Part shown: positions 45,288 to 57,272 of the stretch, one piece after another
Position numbering within the stretch: the first letter of the stretch is position 1
Layout: every line of letters starts with the position of its first letter
Assembly: GCA_001600635.1 (NCBI GenBank)
Contig: BCKL01000007.1
Coordinates: 644,303-708,302 of the forward strand
DNA from: Leucosporidium creatinivorum
Lineage: Eukaryota; Basidiomycota; Microbotryomycetes; Leucosporidiales; Leucosporidiaceae
Reading direction: 5' to 3'
DNA: 64,000 nucleotides
Notes under the pieces: model-generated
The model's input: only the letters and a program-made list of their open reading frames with translations
The model's database searches: none
What the model was told of the DNA's origin: nothing
Made by a program: the position numbers and the translations under genes

Positions 45288-46665
45288 TCAGAAACGAGCT
45301 TTTCGGCTCCTTGCAGTGTACCTGGACGAGTCGGGGGACGTCAGCGATACTCCTTGACGTAGATCCAACCTGCCTGGACTCACTTGGAGTCCCTCGGCAC
45401 ATCGGCCTTGCCCCTCGCGCGATACAGCTCCTTCTTCTTGAGAATCCAGTCAACATCCTTGACGTTCTTCCGCTTGCCCGAGCGAGTCTTTGTTCGCTCG
45501 CGCTTCTTCTCGTAGGCCACACGATCCGAGCCTTCCACGCCGAGACCTTGAGGGACGACCTGAGTTTTGGCGCCGGCGGCGGGCTGACCGGCGAAGAGGA
45601 TGAGGTAGAACTTCTTCCTGTTAGGCGAGGAGAGGAGGAGCAAGGTAAGCGAAACTCTAGAGAGACGCGGGCGGGGCGAGTAGCGTACTTCTTCGACGAG
45701 TTAGGCTGCGAAGAGGAGAAGTCAGCTTCGGCGATTCGGCTCGTGCTGCAAGACCGGCTCACGTAGTCAACGCAGAGTCCTCCACCGAATCCTGCTTTGG
45801 TCGCATAATTCATGATGAAGGTGACCTGCTCGTCGCTTTCGGGGTAGAACTGGAAGACGGCGCGCGAACCCTTGGAGAGGCAGCCGAAGAGGTCGGTGAA
45901 GAAGCGGAGGAGACGTTGAGCGGGGGAGTGGCTGGTGCTGTCGGCGTTACACAGCCATTGCAGGACCGAAACGCTGTTGGAGGACGGCGAGAGATTAGCG
46001 AGCAGAAAGATGAGGACCAGCGGGGAGACCTACGAGATGGCTCCATCGAAGGCTCCGGCACGGAATGGGATTCCCTGTCCGATATCGGCCAGGAAGAGGT
46101 CTCCCTCTACTTCGCGCTCCAATGCGACCTCTGTGCAAAAAAATGAAAAGGGTCAGCGCCGAACAAGCCTATGAACAGAGCTCGGCGAAAGCTCAAGGGG
46201 CGTATGAAGCTCTCTCGCTGGTCCGCAGCTATCGTAAACCACATAGAACAGCCAACTCACCAAGCATGCCACCACTGACATCCATGCCAACCCACTCGTG
46301 ACCTTCCTCCGTCAAGATCTCGCCTGAGAGACCGGATCCAGCTCCGATATCAAGCAGGTAAGATGGCCTAGCAATGTCCTCATCCTCATCTGACGGTGGC
46401 CTGTGTCGAAGCGAGCCTGGTCAGCTCGAGGTAGCTTCAAATGAGTCGCGCGAAGGAGCAACGCACAGGTCGAGCAGCTCCAGGCAGCGGTAGGTCATCT
46501 CTGCCTGGATGTTCTGGATGCGCGAGTTGTTTGAGTACTTGTGAGCTTCTGTAGCATTGTAAAACTGTCGCGCAAGTGGTCAGCAGTGTTCTGTACAGCT
46601 CGAGAAAGCCGGCACGAGCGTACGACTTCGGGAGGAGCAATGTGCTCGGGGCGGTTGCCGCTCAT
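45288..46665 (-). CDS. BUD23: BUD23 18S rRNA (guanine-N7) methyltransferase
   Basis: Eight exons: 46665-46624, 46564-46467, 46400-46261, 46130-46034, 45973-45763, 45705-45689, 45617-45384, 45321-45288; 290 residues. N-terminus [23 protein letters not shown]-binding motif [20 protein letters not shown], acidic loop [40 protein letters not shown], and the Bud23 C-terminal basic domain ending [11 protein letters not shown]. Family knowledge: with Trm112 methylates G1575 of 18S rRNA and is needed for 40S export. The tiny 17-nt exon encodes PNSSK and is fixed by frame. It starts 220 bp from RPA43 on the other strand. Confidence 0.94.
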
Positions 46666-46885
46666 CTTGCTGTAGCTTGTGCGAGTGTTTGAAGTGCTGT
46701 AGAGGTGCAAGAGCTGCTGCTGATTGTGCTGGGAGCGAGTTGTAGCGTAATAGACAAAGTTTGGTCGGGAGCAGAGCCGCACTTGGCCAAAAACTCACCT
46801 TGCGCCCCTTCTTCCTTTCCACATCTCGCCTCGTTGACTTTCTGCACCTCATCAGCAATCTCGGCACCGAGCTTCTTCGTCCGAC
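46666..46885. promoter_or_regulatory. Bidirectional promoter, BUD23 / RPA43
   Basis: 220 bp between two ribosome-biogenesis genes. A CTCATC hexamer near 46850 equals the core of the yeast PAC element (GATGAG) on the other strand. Whether it works as one here is inference. Confidence 0.5.
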
Positions 46886-48592
46886 ATGGCCAGCGCTTCC
46901 TCCTCCAACTTGCGGCTGCAGGCCATCACCAGCAGCGACCCTCAGTCTGAATTCATCCAGTTTCGCGCGAGCATGCGTCTGCCTCTGGCGCCGCGCTGGG
47001 CAGCAGACGGTACAGCAGGAGGAGCTGCAGGAACAGGTGGAATGGAAGGTGTCAAAGAGGTGCTCGCCAGCTGGGTCATGAGGTGAGCTACAGCCTCTTC
47101 TCAGCTCGTGTTGATTTCTCGCCGAGATGAGCTTCGGTTCGACCGCTGTGGGCGCCTTGCCATGGTGCACAGCATTCCAGGAGCTTTCAAAGCTGGTTTG
47201 AAGGCTGTAACGCAGCTCTCGAACTAGCTAGAAGCCTTTCGCCGAGCTCGGCATAGCTCTGCTTCATCTCGCCCGACAGCTGTCGTCGGGGTAGAGCTGC
47301 AGTCGCTGATGCCATTTGTTTTTTCGCTAGGTACCTACCACCACTCCGCGCCGTCCTCCTTACCTTCGACCCTCTCCCCACCTTTGCCCATCAAACCGAG
47401 TCCTTCCCCGCCTCCAACGACCCTTTCACCTACGCTAAGCGCCGGAGTACGGGCAATGCTCTACTGTCGGACGATGAGGAATCAGAAGAGGATGCTGAAC
47501 CTTCGCAGAATGGCGAGAAGCCGGTGAAGCAGGTCCAGTTCAAGGTGCTGCCCATGATTGAGGGAAGCGGCTTCGGACTTGCCAATGTCGAGTTCAAGGG
47601 GATGGCATGGCGGCCACGAGTGGGCCAGAACATTGGTTCGTCCTCTCGTCCCCTTCTACGCTCTTGGGGCTATCGTTGACGCCGTGTCTGCACTCTCTCA
47701 GTTGGCTCCCCCACCCTCTCGACCCCTTCGCACATCTCCCTCCTCATCCACAACCTCTTCAACGCCTCCATTCCCGCCTCGCACATCCAGACCAACGACT
47801 TCCACTTTGACCCCGAGTTCCCCGTGCCGGAAGCCATCCAAAAGCGCCAGCAGCTCTCCTTCCCTTCGGCGATCGTCGAGGAGGTCAAGACTGAGGCGGA
47901 GGAGGTCGAGGAGAAGGCTGAGGTAGCGGACGAGGAGGAGCAGGCCGAATTGGAGGATAGGCCAGCAGACAAGGAGGTTGTTGAGGATATCGAGGAGGAG
48001 GAGATTGATGAGGAGGCGCAAGAGGAGGAGGCGTACCGCGAGAAGGGATGGTGGCGTCACAACGTCACCAACGAGCCATTGGGAGGAGAAGAGGGTCGTA
48101 TCGAGTTCACCATCGTCGGGTGCGTTCATCGCCCTCGCCGCACTCTCGTAGAAGGAGATTCGCTGACCGTTCTCTCACACCCACAGCATCACCATCGCCA
48201 ACTCCATGATCTCCCTCACCGGCTCCCTCCTTGCCGATCCCTTCTCCCCCGCTGCCGTTGACGCCACCACCTCCGCGACCGCTCCCAAGATCAAGAAGGC
48301 AGCCAAAGCCGCCGCCAAGGCAGTGGAGGACTCGTCGAAGAAGCGCCGACGAGCGGCCTCCGAGTCGGATGCGGGAGACGACAGCGACGCTTCTGATTCG
48401 GACTCGTCCAGGTCGCCTAGCCCACCGGTGCTGAAGGCCCCGCCAAAGGTCGAGCCTGGAGCGGATAGCGAGGTGGAGAGCGAGGAGGAAGAGGAGCAGG
48501 CGCCGAAGAAGAAGCAGAAGAAGGAGAAGGCGTCCAAGGAGAAGGGATCGAAGGAGAAGAGCAAGAAGAGTAAGAAGGTGAAGAAGGAGTAG
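46886..48592 (+). CDS. RPA43: RNA polymerase I subunit RPA43
   Basis: Four exons: 46886-47082, 47331-47635, 47702-48119, 48187-48592; 441 residues. After a short N-terminus the RPB7-like part begins: RYLPPLRAVLLTFDPLP, then GSGFGLANVEFKGMAWRPRV, and the OB-like VGSPTLSTPSHISLLIHNLF-NASIP signature of A43. Two long acidic/basic low-complexity tracts follow: a Glu-rich insertion and a C-terminus of alternating SDSD and KKKK blocks (nucleolar-type). Family knowledge: A43 with A14 forms the Pol I stalk and recruits Rrn3. The long charged C-terminus is common in fungal versions. Intron 1 (248 nt) is long. Confidence 0.9.
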
Positions 48593-48749
48593 TGTTGATG
48601 ATGCAGCGTCGTTCGTATGCCATCGCCTTGCTTTCGCTCACTCCTGGCGAGTGGAGAGGGAGAGTGAGCCGACAAGGATCTAATAATGCAAGGTATAACA
48701 ATATGATGCTCTCTGTACAATACGTAGTCCCCAGCGCGTCCCCAACCCA

Positions 48750-51700
48750 TCATCCTAGATCCCTCCTCGCTCGCTCGGCCGGCGGAGGGCCTGACTTGCC
48801 CATCCCCAGCCTCGCCCTGCCCTCGTCGTCGCTCTCTGCAGCTGCTGCGAGGGGAGAGAGTCCCGTCGCCTTGCTCGCCCAGTTGGTGAGATTGCCGAAG
48901 AGCGAGCTCGAGGTGGCCAACGAATGCGAGGGGGTGGCCGAGGCGTGAAGATGCGAGGGAAGCTTTGAGGAAGGCGAGATGGAGATGGAGATGGAGATGG
49001 GAGTCGGAGCTGCTGGTGAAGAGGCGGTGAGAGAGGTTGAGGTGGAGATGGGCGAGGTCGGCAGCGGCGGTGGAGGCGACGAGGAGAGGGCGGGTCCGCT
49101 GACCGAGCGAAGTTGCGAGATGCTGCGTTTGCTGATGAGCTTGTTGGACGATGCCTTGCGATTGAGAGGCGATGTTGCTAGCAATGAGCTCGAAAGCTGG
49201 TGCTTGAGGTCGGCTCGAGGGGGAGCGAGGGAGCCCATCGCTGACGGCGCCGAGTCCACTGAGCCCGTCTCGCTGGCGCCAGCAGTGACGAGGATGGGGA
49301 CTGAGGCAGCCTTGGTCGTCTCGCTCGAGAGTGCCAGAGTTGCAGGTGAGATGATGCGGTGATGGGGGTTGGCGTGAGCGACGAAGGTGCTCCGGATGGA
49401 CGAGTCAGAGAGCCCTCGAGGTCGGAGTTGGCGTTCGAGAAGCGTAGGTTGGTATCCCTCGTCGGGGGCAGGAGCATGGGGTATCGAGTCGATGACTGCG
49501 TTGACGGTCGAGGAAGAGGCGGGGCGGTAGGCAGAGAGGAGGCGACCGAAGGGATTCGAGGAGGGAGGTGCTCGGGAGGGGAGGACGACCCAGTCGTTGC
49601 CAGCTCGAGGCGCCGCGCTGGAGCCTGCGAAGATGCTGTTAAGGTCGCGCTTGACCTGCGAGCCCGACTTGCGGCCGACTGAACCTGATTGAGGCGAGTC
49701 CCTGGAGCCGACGTCGGGAGAAGCTTCGGCGCCTTCGCCTCCCGAAGCGACGGCTCGTCGAACTGCGCCGCCGGCGCCAAACTCGACGCTGACTGCCGTT
49801 GAGGATATCGCACTCGATCCGCTCCGTTTCGGCGGTGGTCGAAGGGTCGTAGGCGTCTTTGGCGTTGCCGGTTCGGGCTCAGCGGAAAGGGTGGCACCGA
49901 ACAGCCTCGAGAGGGGAGCAAGTAAGCCCCCGGAGGACTTGGGCGCGCGCTCGGTATCGATGGCGTTCGGTGTGTCGAGCTCGCGAATGCTGGAGGCGAG
50001 GTGTGGCTCGAGAGAGACGCGGTTGACGAGCGAGCGAAGGCGGGAAGTTTCGAAGAGAAGGTCGCGGAAGAGCTTGACGAGGGCGACAAAGTCGCGGCGA
50101 TTGACGAGCGAGTCTGACGAGCTTGGCTCGGGCGTGTGCGCTCCTTCTCGAGCCGATGTCGACCGTTCTTGCTCGAGGACTCGGCGGAAGTGGTGGCGTA
50201 GGCCTTCGATGTCGCTCAGCTGTAGGGTCAAGCGAAGGTTGGTGAGATATCTCATCTTGCGCAAGGAAAGGCGAAAGACGCACCACATCCTTGAGGTTGG
50301 CTTGAGCAAGATGCCGAACGTCGCCCGGCAGGTTCTGCTTCTTGAACCGCTTCTCCTGCGTATTGATGTCGGCCGACTGGATACGAGCGAGAATCTTGGC
50401 AGTATGCTCGATGAGAGTACCGAGCACCGCCGTCCTCGAATCGACTTGGCCTGGCGCAAATCCCAGGTCGAGGTAGCGGTCGGCGTCCGAGAGCTCGGAG
50501 GTGGATGTGTTGGAACGTGTGATGTCGGGCTGAGGCGAATGGCTCCTCGAGCTTCCTTGACGAGGAGTCGAGTGGATGGGATGGACGACGGAGGGGAGGA
50601 TTGCGCGTGGACTCGTCTGTGTCGAGGTGTCGACGAGAACGATTGGCCGCTCCTCCGAAGTGGCTCGCCGTGGGCGTTTGGGTCGAGTCGGGGAGCTCAG
50701 ACTGATGCCGCTTGGGGCTGAAGTGAAGTAGGTTACGCCAGAGGTGGATTGGGAGACGCCGTTGAGCTGCGAAGAGGCTTGACGGCGATGTGAGGAGGCG
50801 GAGCGGGGCGACGCGGCGTGATCATCCTCCGGGACGAGAGGGAAGAGGGAGGGACCAAGGGAGAGGGAGAGTGGGCGATGATGACGCCGAGGACGAGCTG
50901 AGGGGTCGTCGTTCTCGCTGGCGACAGAGTAGAGGGAAGGAGGTCGTCCCGAGGCTGACTCGAGGCTGGGAGAGGCGGGCGCGCTGTTGTCGCCCAGTCG
51001 ACGGTCGAGGTCGGTCTGTGGATGGGGAGCAGAGTGAGTATAACTGTTTGACTCGCTGAGCCAAAATGACACCACTCACACTGCGAAGCGAGCTGACGTC
51101 GACGCTCATCGCCCTCCGACTGTGACCTCGACCGACCGGCACCCTCGCGCTCGGTGGCATCCCCAAGCTCAACGCACCAGAGCTAGCCGTTCCCCCTATG
51201 CTCTGACGCTTGACGGCTCGACGAGAGTCTGGCAAGTGGTACTGGAAGGAACCGTGGCGGCTGGCCTCCTCGCCTGCGCTGGTCGATCCTGTGCTGAGCG
51301 TGCGGCTGAGATTGGCGCCGCGCTGCGAGTGCGAGAGGGAGTGAGACTGGGAAGGGGCCCAGGAGCGGTTGAAGGAAGTGGCGTTGGTGGAGCCTGGGGA
51401 GAAGGGACGACTGCCGTCGAAGTCGGAGAAGGAGCGAGAGGCGGATTGGGACAGAGAGGGGGAGCTGAGCACTTCGGCGAGAAGGTTGGGTGTGGTCGAG
51501 GTAGCGTTGGACAGCATGGACTGACGGCGACCGTCGTTGGGTGTCAGATCATGCTCGTCTTCCTCTGCGAACGCCTCGGTATGGCTGCCTTCGTTTCGGT
51601 GACCTGTCTCCTCCTGCCGCGCGTCGAGTAGCTCGTGGAGGTCCTGGCTCTCGCTTCGGAGCATCATGTTCTCCGAAGCGAGGCTTTCGACGAGCTTGAG

Positions 51701-52538
51701 CAGCTCTGCCGCCTCGGGGCTCTGAGCGAACGACCCTGCCTCTCCCCCCGCCAGCAGCATCTCGGCCTGACCGTACTTGGCCTTGACCTTGGCCAGCGCG
51801 TCATGACTCTTCTTGCCCCGTAGCACCTTGTCCTGCCTCATCTCCTCCAAATCCTCGATAGCCTTCTTGAGGCGAACCTCCATCTCCGAAGACCGCTCGG
51901 CTTGCTTCTTGTACCGCGCTTCGGCGCTCGTCGCCCGCTTCCGCTCGGCGGTGAGCTCTTGCCGAAGATCGTCGTGAGAGCGAGTGAGAGAGGCGAGTTG
52001 TGCCGAGGTGGTTACGAGCTTGCCAGAGTCGGCGGACAGGCGGGTGATGGTCTTGCGCCCTTCCTCGAGCGAGACGAGCAGCGAGCGGTTGTTGGAGTCG
52101 GACTGCTCGAGATTGTTGACCGTCTCTTCCAATCTCTGCTCGGTGCAATGGTACAAAGTGGTCAGCTTCCCCCTTCGAAACGCCCAAACAACGAAGCACG
52201 GGACCCCTCACCCGCTGCAGCTGCGACGCCTCCTTGACCGAGCTGGTGAGCCTGTCGAGCAGCTTCTGATTGCCACCCTCTGCTGCTGCTAAGCGCTTCT
52301 CGAGCGCGGCCTTCTCCTCGAGCAGAGCGGACCCCACCTTGGCCGACAAGCGCAAGTCCTCCTCGAGGTCGTGTAGCAGAGCTGCCGAGTCGCCCGAGCC
52401 GGGTCGTTTCAGCTTCCACGAAGAAGCTGAATGGTCGCCTGCAGAAGCCCGGTCTACGGCTCGGCGTGTAATTGAGTGGATGATGGACCCGAATTCGTGA
52501 GGAGGAGGGCCCGCCGATGAGGGAAGAGGGGAGGCCAT
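48750..52538 (-). CDS. Large coiled-coil, Ser/Pro-rich protein of unknown function
   Basis: Four exons: 52538-52212, 52135-51080, 51015-50284, 50219-48750; 1194 residues. Residues about 45-270 form a coiled coil (LHDLEEDLRLSAKVGSALLE, then TVNNLEQSDSNNRSLLVSLE). A Ser-rich linker follows. From about residue 530 a second helical block appears conserved in style: TAVLGTLIEHTAKILARIQS, LPGDVRHLAQANLKDV, IEGLRHHFRRVLEQERS, then FVALVKLFRDLLFETSRLRS. The C-terminal 400 residues are Ser/Pro/Ala-rich with SPISISIS-type repeats. I do not recognise the family. The layout resembles fungal polarity or septation scaffolds, but that is a guess from composition. Its stop lies 157 bp from the RPA43 stop. 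Confidence 0.8.
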
Positions 52539-53639
52539 CCGCCTCTTGGCCTTGCAGAGGTACAGAAGTCGAGTTTGAAGGTGCTGTAGTGGTGTACGCT
52601 ATGTGTAGCCGACGAGCGAGCGAAAGTCGAGCCAACAGGCGCGTCTCGAGGCCTTGTTGTTCGTCGAAACGTCGAAGCGAGAAAGGCAACTTAGGCAAGA
52701 CGAGACTGCGCTCAGCTTGAGCCTCCTCTCCGAAGAAGGGATGAGCTCGGTCCTCGTTTCTCGGTGCTTAACTTGAATTTCAACCTCTGCTTGCCGCTGG
52801 ATGTAATACAGAATTGCTCGACTACAAGCAACGATGCGTCGACGCGACTTAGAGCCTGGCCCCTCGGCCTTCCCCGCCCCCCCCCCCGCCAACTTCGAGC
52901 TTCGCCAGCCCCTCCTCCTCCGGGAAGCGCCTCTTCTCCTTCTCACCAGCCTTCTCTCGTGCATCTTCACTCCCGCTTATCCAGGCCTCTGGGCTCAACG
53001 CGCCCCCTCAGCCAACATGGTACATCGCTGCTCCTGCCTCGCGAGAGCGACCAGCAGGAACACTTTGAACCCACACCTTCAGCACCGCTCTCCAAACCTC
53101 GTGCTTGGGCAGTTCGAGCTGTCCATGCAGCTGCACCTCGTTTGAGCGGAAGCGCCGAGTACGCCGAACCTGCCGACCCACGGTGCTCCGTGCTGTAGGA
53201 CGTCACTACTTCGGGAGCTTTATTCCCGATGAGGCGCTGAGCCACACCGGTGGAAGCTCCGAACTTATTCGCTCTATCAGGAAGGCCTTTCACCGCAGGG
53301 TAACCCCAATTGCGCGCGGAGGCTGGGCAAGACGCGATGCATGCACGGCTAACCCTTCTCAGCGATCCCCTCTTGGGTTCTCCTTCAACCTTCCCGCCCA
53401 GCCAACTCTCTCTTCTCTCTCTCTCTTCTCCCACATCGTTCTACGCGCCAACTCCTTCGTCTTCGTCCACGAGCCTTCTCTCCCAGCTTCGCCTGCTCCT
53501 CCTCCCCAGCGCCCTATCGTCCTCACCCTCGCCGAACTCTCCTCCCCTCGTCGGCTATCCCTACCCTTCGCGGTTTCCGAGCTCCAGCTTCCCCCAACAG
53601 ACACTTCAGCAACAGACACTATCAACCACCTAATACAAG
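52539..53639. promoter_or_regulatory. Long divergent spacer, coiled-coil gene / CPL1-like gene
   Basis: 1.1 kb. An 11-base C run lies at 52877-52887. No supported gene was found: short ORFs here lack start or codon pattern. The long pyrimidine-rich stretch before 53640 is probably the promoter and 5' UTR of the secreted protein. Confidence 0.4.
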
Positions 53640-54531
53640 ATGCTCTGCCGCCTCTCCGTCCTCGCCCTCTGCGCCGCCTCGCTCGCTGCTGCCGCTCCCT
53701 CCGACGCTGCCGTCCTCGTCGAGCGCGACATCTCCCCCGTCGCGGCTTTCCCCGCCAACCTCGCTCGTCGCTTCTCTTCGACCGTAGGCCTCCTCCGTAG
53801 CCGTGGACGTGCCGAGGCTGCCCCCGTCGTCGAGCGCTCCATCTCGGACGAGCTCGTCGCCATGCTCAAGGGTGCGTTTCCTCTCTCCCTTCTTGGAGCT
53901 TCGGGAAGCAAATAGCTGATCGGAGATCTCTACTCTATTGATAGGCCTCAACCGCCGCGCCAACGCCTCCCCCTCGGCCTCTGCAGCATGGGCGCCCGAG
54001 GCCACCGAGGCCGCCGCCCCCGCTCCCTCCGCCTCGCAGGCTTCGTCCGAGCGCGCCGCCAAGCGTAGCATCGAGTACGTCAAGCAGAAGATCCAGGATA
54101 CTCCTTGGGAGGCTCTCGATTCCACCCTCCTCTGCCCCGGTACCGAGACGGCTTGCCCGATGTGAGTTCTGAGTCCTCTGTCTCATCCCTTTCGTCTGCA
54201 GATCTCTTCGCTGACTGTGCTTCTTCCCTACCGTCCTACAGCTTCCCTCGCATGGGCACTTACGAATGCATCGAGACTGACAACTCGCTCGAGTCGTGCG
54301 GAGGATGTGGTGAGTTTCTGGCTTCGTCTCAGCTCGGCGATCAGCCCGGCCTTTGCTCACGGTCTTTTCTCGTCCTCCACAGCCTCGCGCGGAGAGGGAG
54401 AGGACTGCACCGCCATCAAGGGAGCCCAGGGAGTCGGCTGCTCCGCTGGAAGGTGCCAAGTCTTCACCTGCCAGGATGGATTCAAGCTCGACCACGGCCG
54501 CTGCCGAAAGGTTCGGTCGACCAAGGCCTGA
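53640..54531 (+). CDS. Secreted cysteine-rich protein with CPL1-like domain
   Basis: Four exons: 53640-53871, 53945-54161, 54242-54309, 54383-54531; 221 residues. Signal peptide [21 protein letters not shown] pro-region with dibasic sites (LARR, NRR, AAKR) precedes the Cys-rich part: [34 protein letters not shown], then [20 protein letters not shown] and [15 protein letters not shown]. This Cys pattern matches the CPL1-like domain of fungal secreted proteins (Cryptococcus Cpl1). Family knowledge: linked to capsule and host interaction in Cryptococcus; role here unknown. Kex2-type cleavage before SIEYVKQ is inference. Confidence 0.87.
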
Positions 54532-55778
54532 ACGGACCCTCTTCTTTCTCGCTACTACTTCTCTGGGACATTCTCTGGGACACTCGACCCGCTGTACATA
54601 CCTAATAACTTTCTCTGCGCGGTGGAGGGGACGGGGCGGGATGGGAGGGAGGCGGCGGCGGAGGGGTTTCTCTTCTTTCGACTTTCTCTGAGGCGGAGGT
54701 GACGAGCAGGCGCGCACACAGACACTCTTGACGATGATTCTTTTACACTCCCTTTTGGCCTTTTGCCCACGACGACTCCCCCTTTGGTTTCCTTTTTACA
54801 TTTTCGTTTCTGTTCGTCGTGCTTCCCCCCCTTTTTGTTGTCGCTACTTTAGTCTCCTACATAGACCAGCCCCTACGGCACCCCACTCTCCTTGACAGCT
54901 GATAAAAGCGAATTCAGTCTTCTGCACCCCATCACAACGCCCTCGGAGAGCGCGGGAGAGCCCCCTGCGAACACCGAGCCGAGCAGCCTTGGGCGCCTCA
55001 GATAGCTTGGCTCGATTTGTACTCCACCCTTCGCCTCTCGTTCGATGCGATACATGACCCTACAACTTCGCCGCGTTATCTACATCGGGAGGATCATCGT
55101 GGGAGCAAGGCGCCCATCCCCTCGCTTGCCCTCTCGGAACCCGGCTGCTGATCTTTTGCTCAGCTCCAAGTCCAAACGAGCAAGTCCCAAGCGTGACGTT
55201 AACTTCGGCGCAAGGGAGTCCAACTTCCCGTCTTGACCACCGCGTGCACCTGTACATCGCTACGCCGAAGGGTCGAAAGTACACGGGAGCGCACGTCGCG
55301 AAATGAGCATCGGATCACGAACTGCTCGTCTGCGAAGACCGAGCTCACCTCAGCGCAGACATTCGCGAGTGCTGGGGGGAATCACGAAGTACTGGGATGT
55401 GCATGGAAAACTACGCACGCTGCTGTTTCGGCGAGAACGGAGCCGCGAGGTGCAGTGAGGAAAACGAGAGCTCGGAGATGCCGTAGCGCGCCCAAAAAAG
55501 GTTGGCTGGACTGCTGCAGAATACCGCGAGGTTCGGCAAAAGTGGGAGAGATTGTGAAAGCTATCGCTGTACGTCGACATGTTCGAGGAGCGAGCGACTC
55601 GCTGTCGGTCGAACTCGGCGCTCAATCTCTGGGTCAGGCCGACGATGAGCAAGGTTGAGGAGAATACTATTACGACATGCTAGCACTACTGAATATGATA
55701 CCGAGGCACTGATAACGAGACCACTAAAAGAGCGAGCCCGGAATCACTCATCGCCAAGTCCGAACCTCGCCAACCTCC
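54532..55778. other. Intergenic region after the CPL1-like gene
   Basis: 1.25 kb. The left part is T-rich 3' UTR-like sequence (TTTTTACATTTTCG near 54800). The remainder shows no coding pattern on either strand, no tRNA boxes and no repeat shared with the window. Confidence 0.4.
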
Positions 55779-57050
55779 TCAGCTCCGAACCCTCCTCTTC
55801 TCCTCCTCCCACGCGCCCACTTCCTTCGACCTGACTCCCTGCTTCCCCATCATCTTCCTCAGATCCTCCCTATCCATCTCCATGCCCTCCCTCCTGCCAA
55901 ACTCCTTCCTCGGGGACCGAAGCGAGGCGAGGTGGATGAAGCGGTCGTCTTGCGCCGAGTTGTAGGGCGTGTGCTCCTCGACTTCCTCTTCGGTCTCCTC
56001 TGAGACAGCGTCGATGGTGGTGCTGAGAGGTGAGGTGCGAGTGGTGAGACGAGGGCAAACGGAAGAGGAGGGGAAGGGCGAGAGGCGAGGAGAGGAGGAG
56101 TCGTAGCCGAAGCGAGAAGGTGAGGAGAGGGAGGGAAGGACGCTGGCGTGGCGCATGGGAGTGCGAGAAGTGTTGTTGGTGTACGAGCCCCTGGGGAGAG
56201 GCGAGCGAGGGAGACCAGCGGGAGTGCTGGAGAGGGTCGAGCGGCGGTAGTCCGAGCGGAGCGACCGCTGCTTGAGCTGCTCGTCGACCTCGCCCAGAAG
56301 CATGTGAGGGCGGTTGCTGCGAAGGCGTTGCATGGTGCGAGCGGCGCGGGCTGCATGGTCGACGGGAGGGTTGGGGACTGGAGTGTGCGAGATGGCCTCG
56401 GCGAGGAAGGGCGAGCCGGGGTCGAGGCGAGGGCTTGAGGGAGGCGAGGAGGAGGGCAAAGAGGAGGAGGACTCCGAGTCCGAAGTAGTGCTGTCGCTGT
56501 CCGAGCCGTCGTCCGAGGAAGTGAAGAGGTGCTCCGAGTGCGGTTCCTCGCCATCGCTGGCGCTCGACTCCTTCTCCTCCTTCTCCTGCTCCTCGGCCGA
56601 GGTCTCTTCCTTGTTCTCGCAGCTGCGGAATCCCTCACAGACCACCTCGACGGCTGAAGAGACGTCGACACGCGTAGGCGACTCGACTTGCGGCTCGGCG
56701 CTGGCTTCGGCGGCGTTGTCGGTAGGGGTGTGCTGCTCCTCGGCCACGAGTGGCGATTCGGCGGGCGTGGAGGAGTCTGAGATGTTTTTCTTGATGAAGT
56801 CTTGCCCGGCAATCTGTGTGCGACAAGCGAGACATGGGTCAGCCTCGTCATTTTGAGAGCGCGCGAGAGGAATGCGACGAGAGCGGGAGGAAGGAGAACT
56901 CACCATGACAGCGACAAGGGAGCGACTCTGCGAGATGAGGACAGGTGCAGAGATGCTGGTGATGATGCTCTTGCCCTTGTTCTTGCGCACGAGCTTCGAG
57001 CGGACCTTGTTGGAGAAGGAAGCGACCCGCTTGAGGAGCTTGACGGCCAT
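55779..57050 (-). CDS. Ser-rich acidic protein of unknown function
   Basis: Two exons: 57050-56904 and 56813-55779; 393 residues. N-terminus is basic (MAVKLLKRVASFSNKVRSKL). The first intron (GTGAGT, GCTGACCC, CACAG) would otherwise read as coding text, so an intronless version reaching this region is a mirage. The middle is Glu/Ser-rich (EEQEKEEKESSASDGEEPHS, SDSDSTTSDSESSSS) with many SP and RS sites; the C-terminus has RRSTLSSTPAGLPRSPL and a charged end. A longer in-frame start exists at 57272 (MAQAQRPAIS...), adding 74 hydrophobic residues; Kozak context favours 57050. No family recognised. Confidence 0.65.
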   Translation of the reverse strand: MAVKLLKRVASFSNKVRSKLVRKNKGKSIITSISAPVLISQSRSLVAVMVSSPSSRSRRIPLARSQNDEADPCLACRTQIAGQDFIKKNISDSSTPAESPLVAEEQHTPTDNAAEASAEPQVESPTRVDVSSAVEVVCEGFRSCENKEETSAEEQEKEEKESSASDGEEPHSEHLFTSSDDGSDSDSTTSDSESSSSLPSSSPPSSPRLDPGSPFLAEAISHTPVPNPPVDHAARAARTMQRLRSNRPHMLLGEVDEQLKQRSLRSDYRRSTLSSTPAGLPRSPLPRGSYTNNTSRTPMRHASVLPSLSSPSRFGYDSSSPRLSPFPSSSVCPRLTTRTSPLSTTIDAVSEETEEEVEEHTPYNSAQDDRFIHLASLRSPRKEFGRREGMEMDREDLRKMMGKQGVRSKEVGAWEEEKRRVRS

Positions 57051-57272
57051 GCTGGTGGGAGGGGAGGGAAGAGGTGAAGGGTGGTAGTAGTGAGAGTTGG
57101 AGAGGAGTGTATAGAGTGATGTGCTGGCGAGCAGGAGGGAGCGCAGAGGGTAGAGCTGAGAGAGCAGTGAAATGTAGGAAGGCAAGAGACGAGCGAGCTC
57201 TCCGAGAGCCTTTTGTAGTCCTCCGCCAGGGCTCGCCGAGACAGAGATGGCTGGTCGCTGAGCTTGGGCCAT

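Noticed and set aside
52877-52887. 11-base C run as a possible assembly join
   Set aside because: Non-coding, and flanking sequence reads normally; no evidence beyond the run.
53105-53800. 231-codon plus-strand frame overlapping the CPL1-like gene start
   Set aside because: Arg/Pro-rich shadow; the signal peptide and Cys pattern support the other frame.
55859-56851. 330-codon minus-strand frame rich in Pro/Arg/Ser
   Set aside because: Alternative frame of the Ser-rich gene; codon pattern is a GC-rich shadow and it ignores the clear intron.
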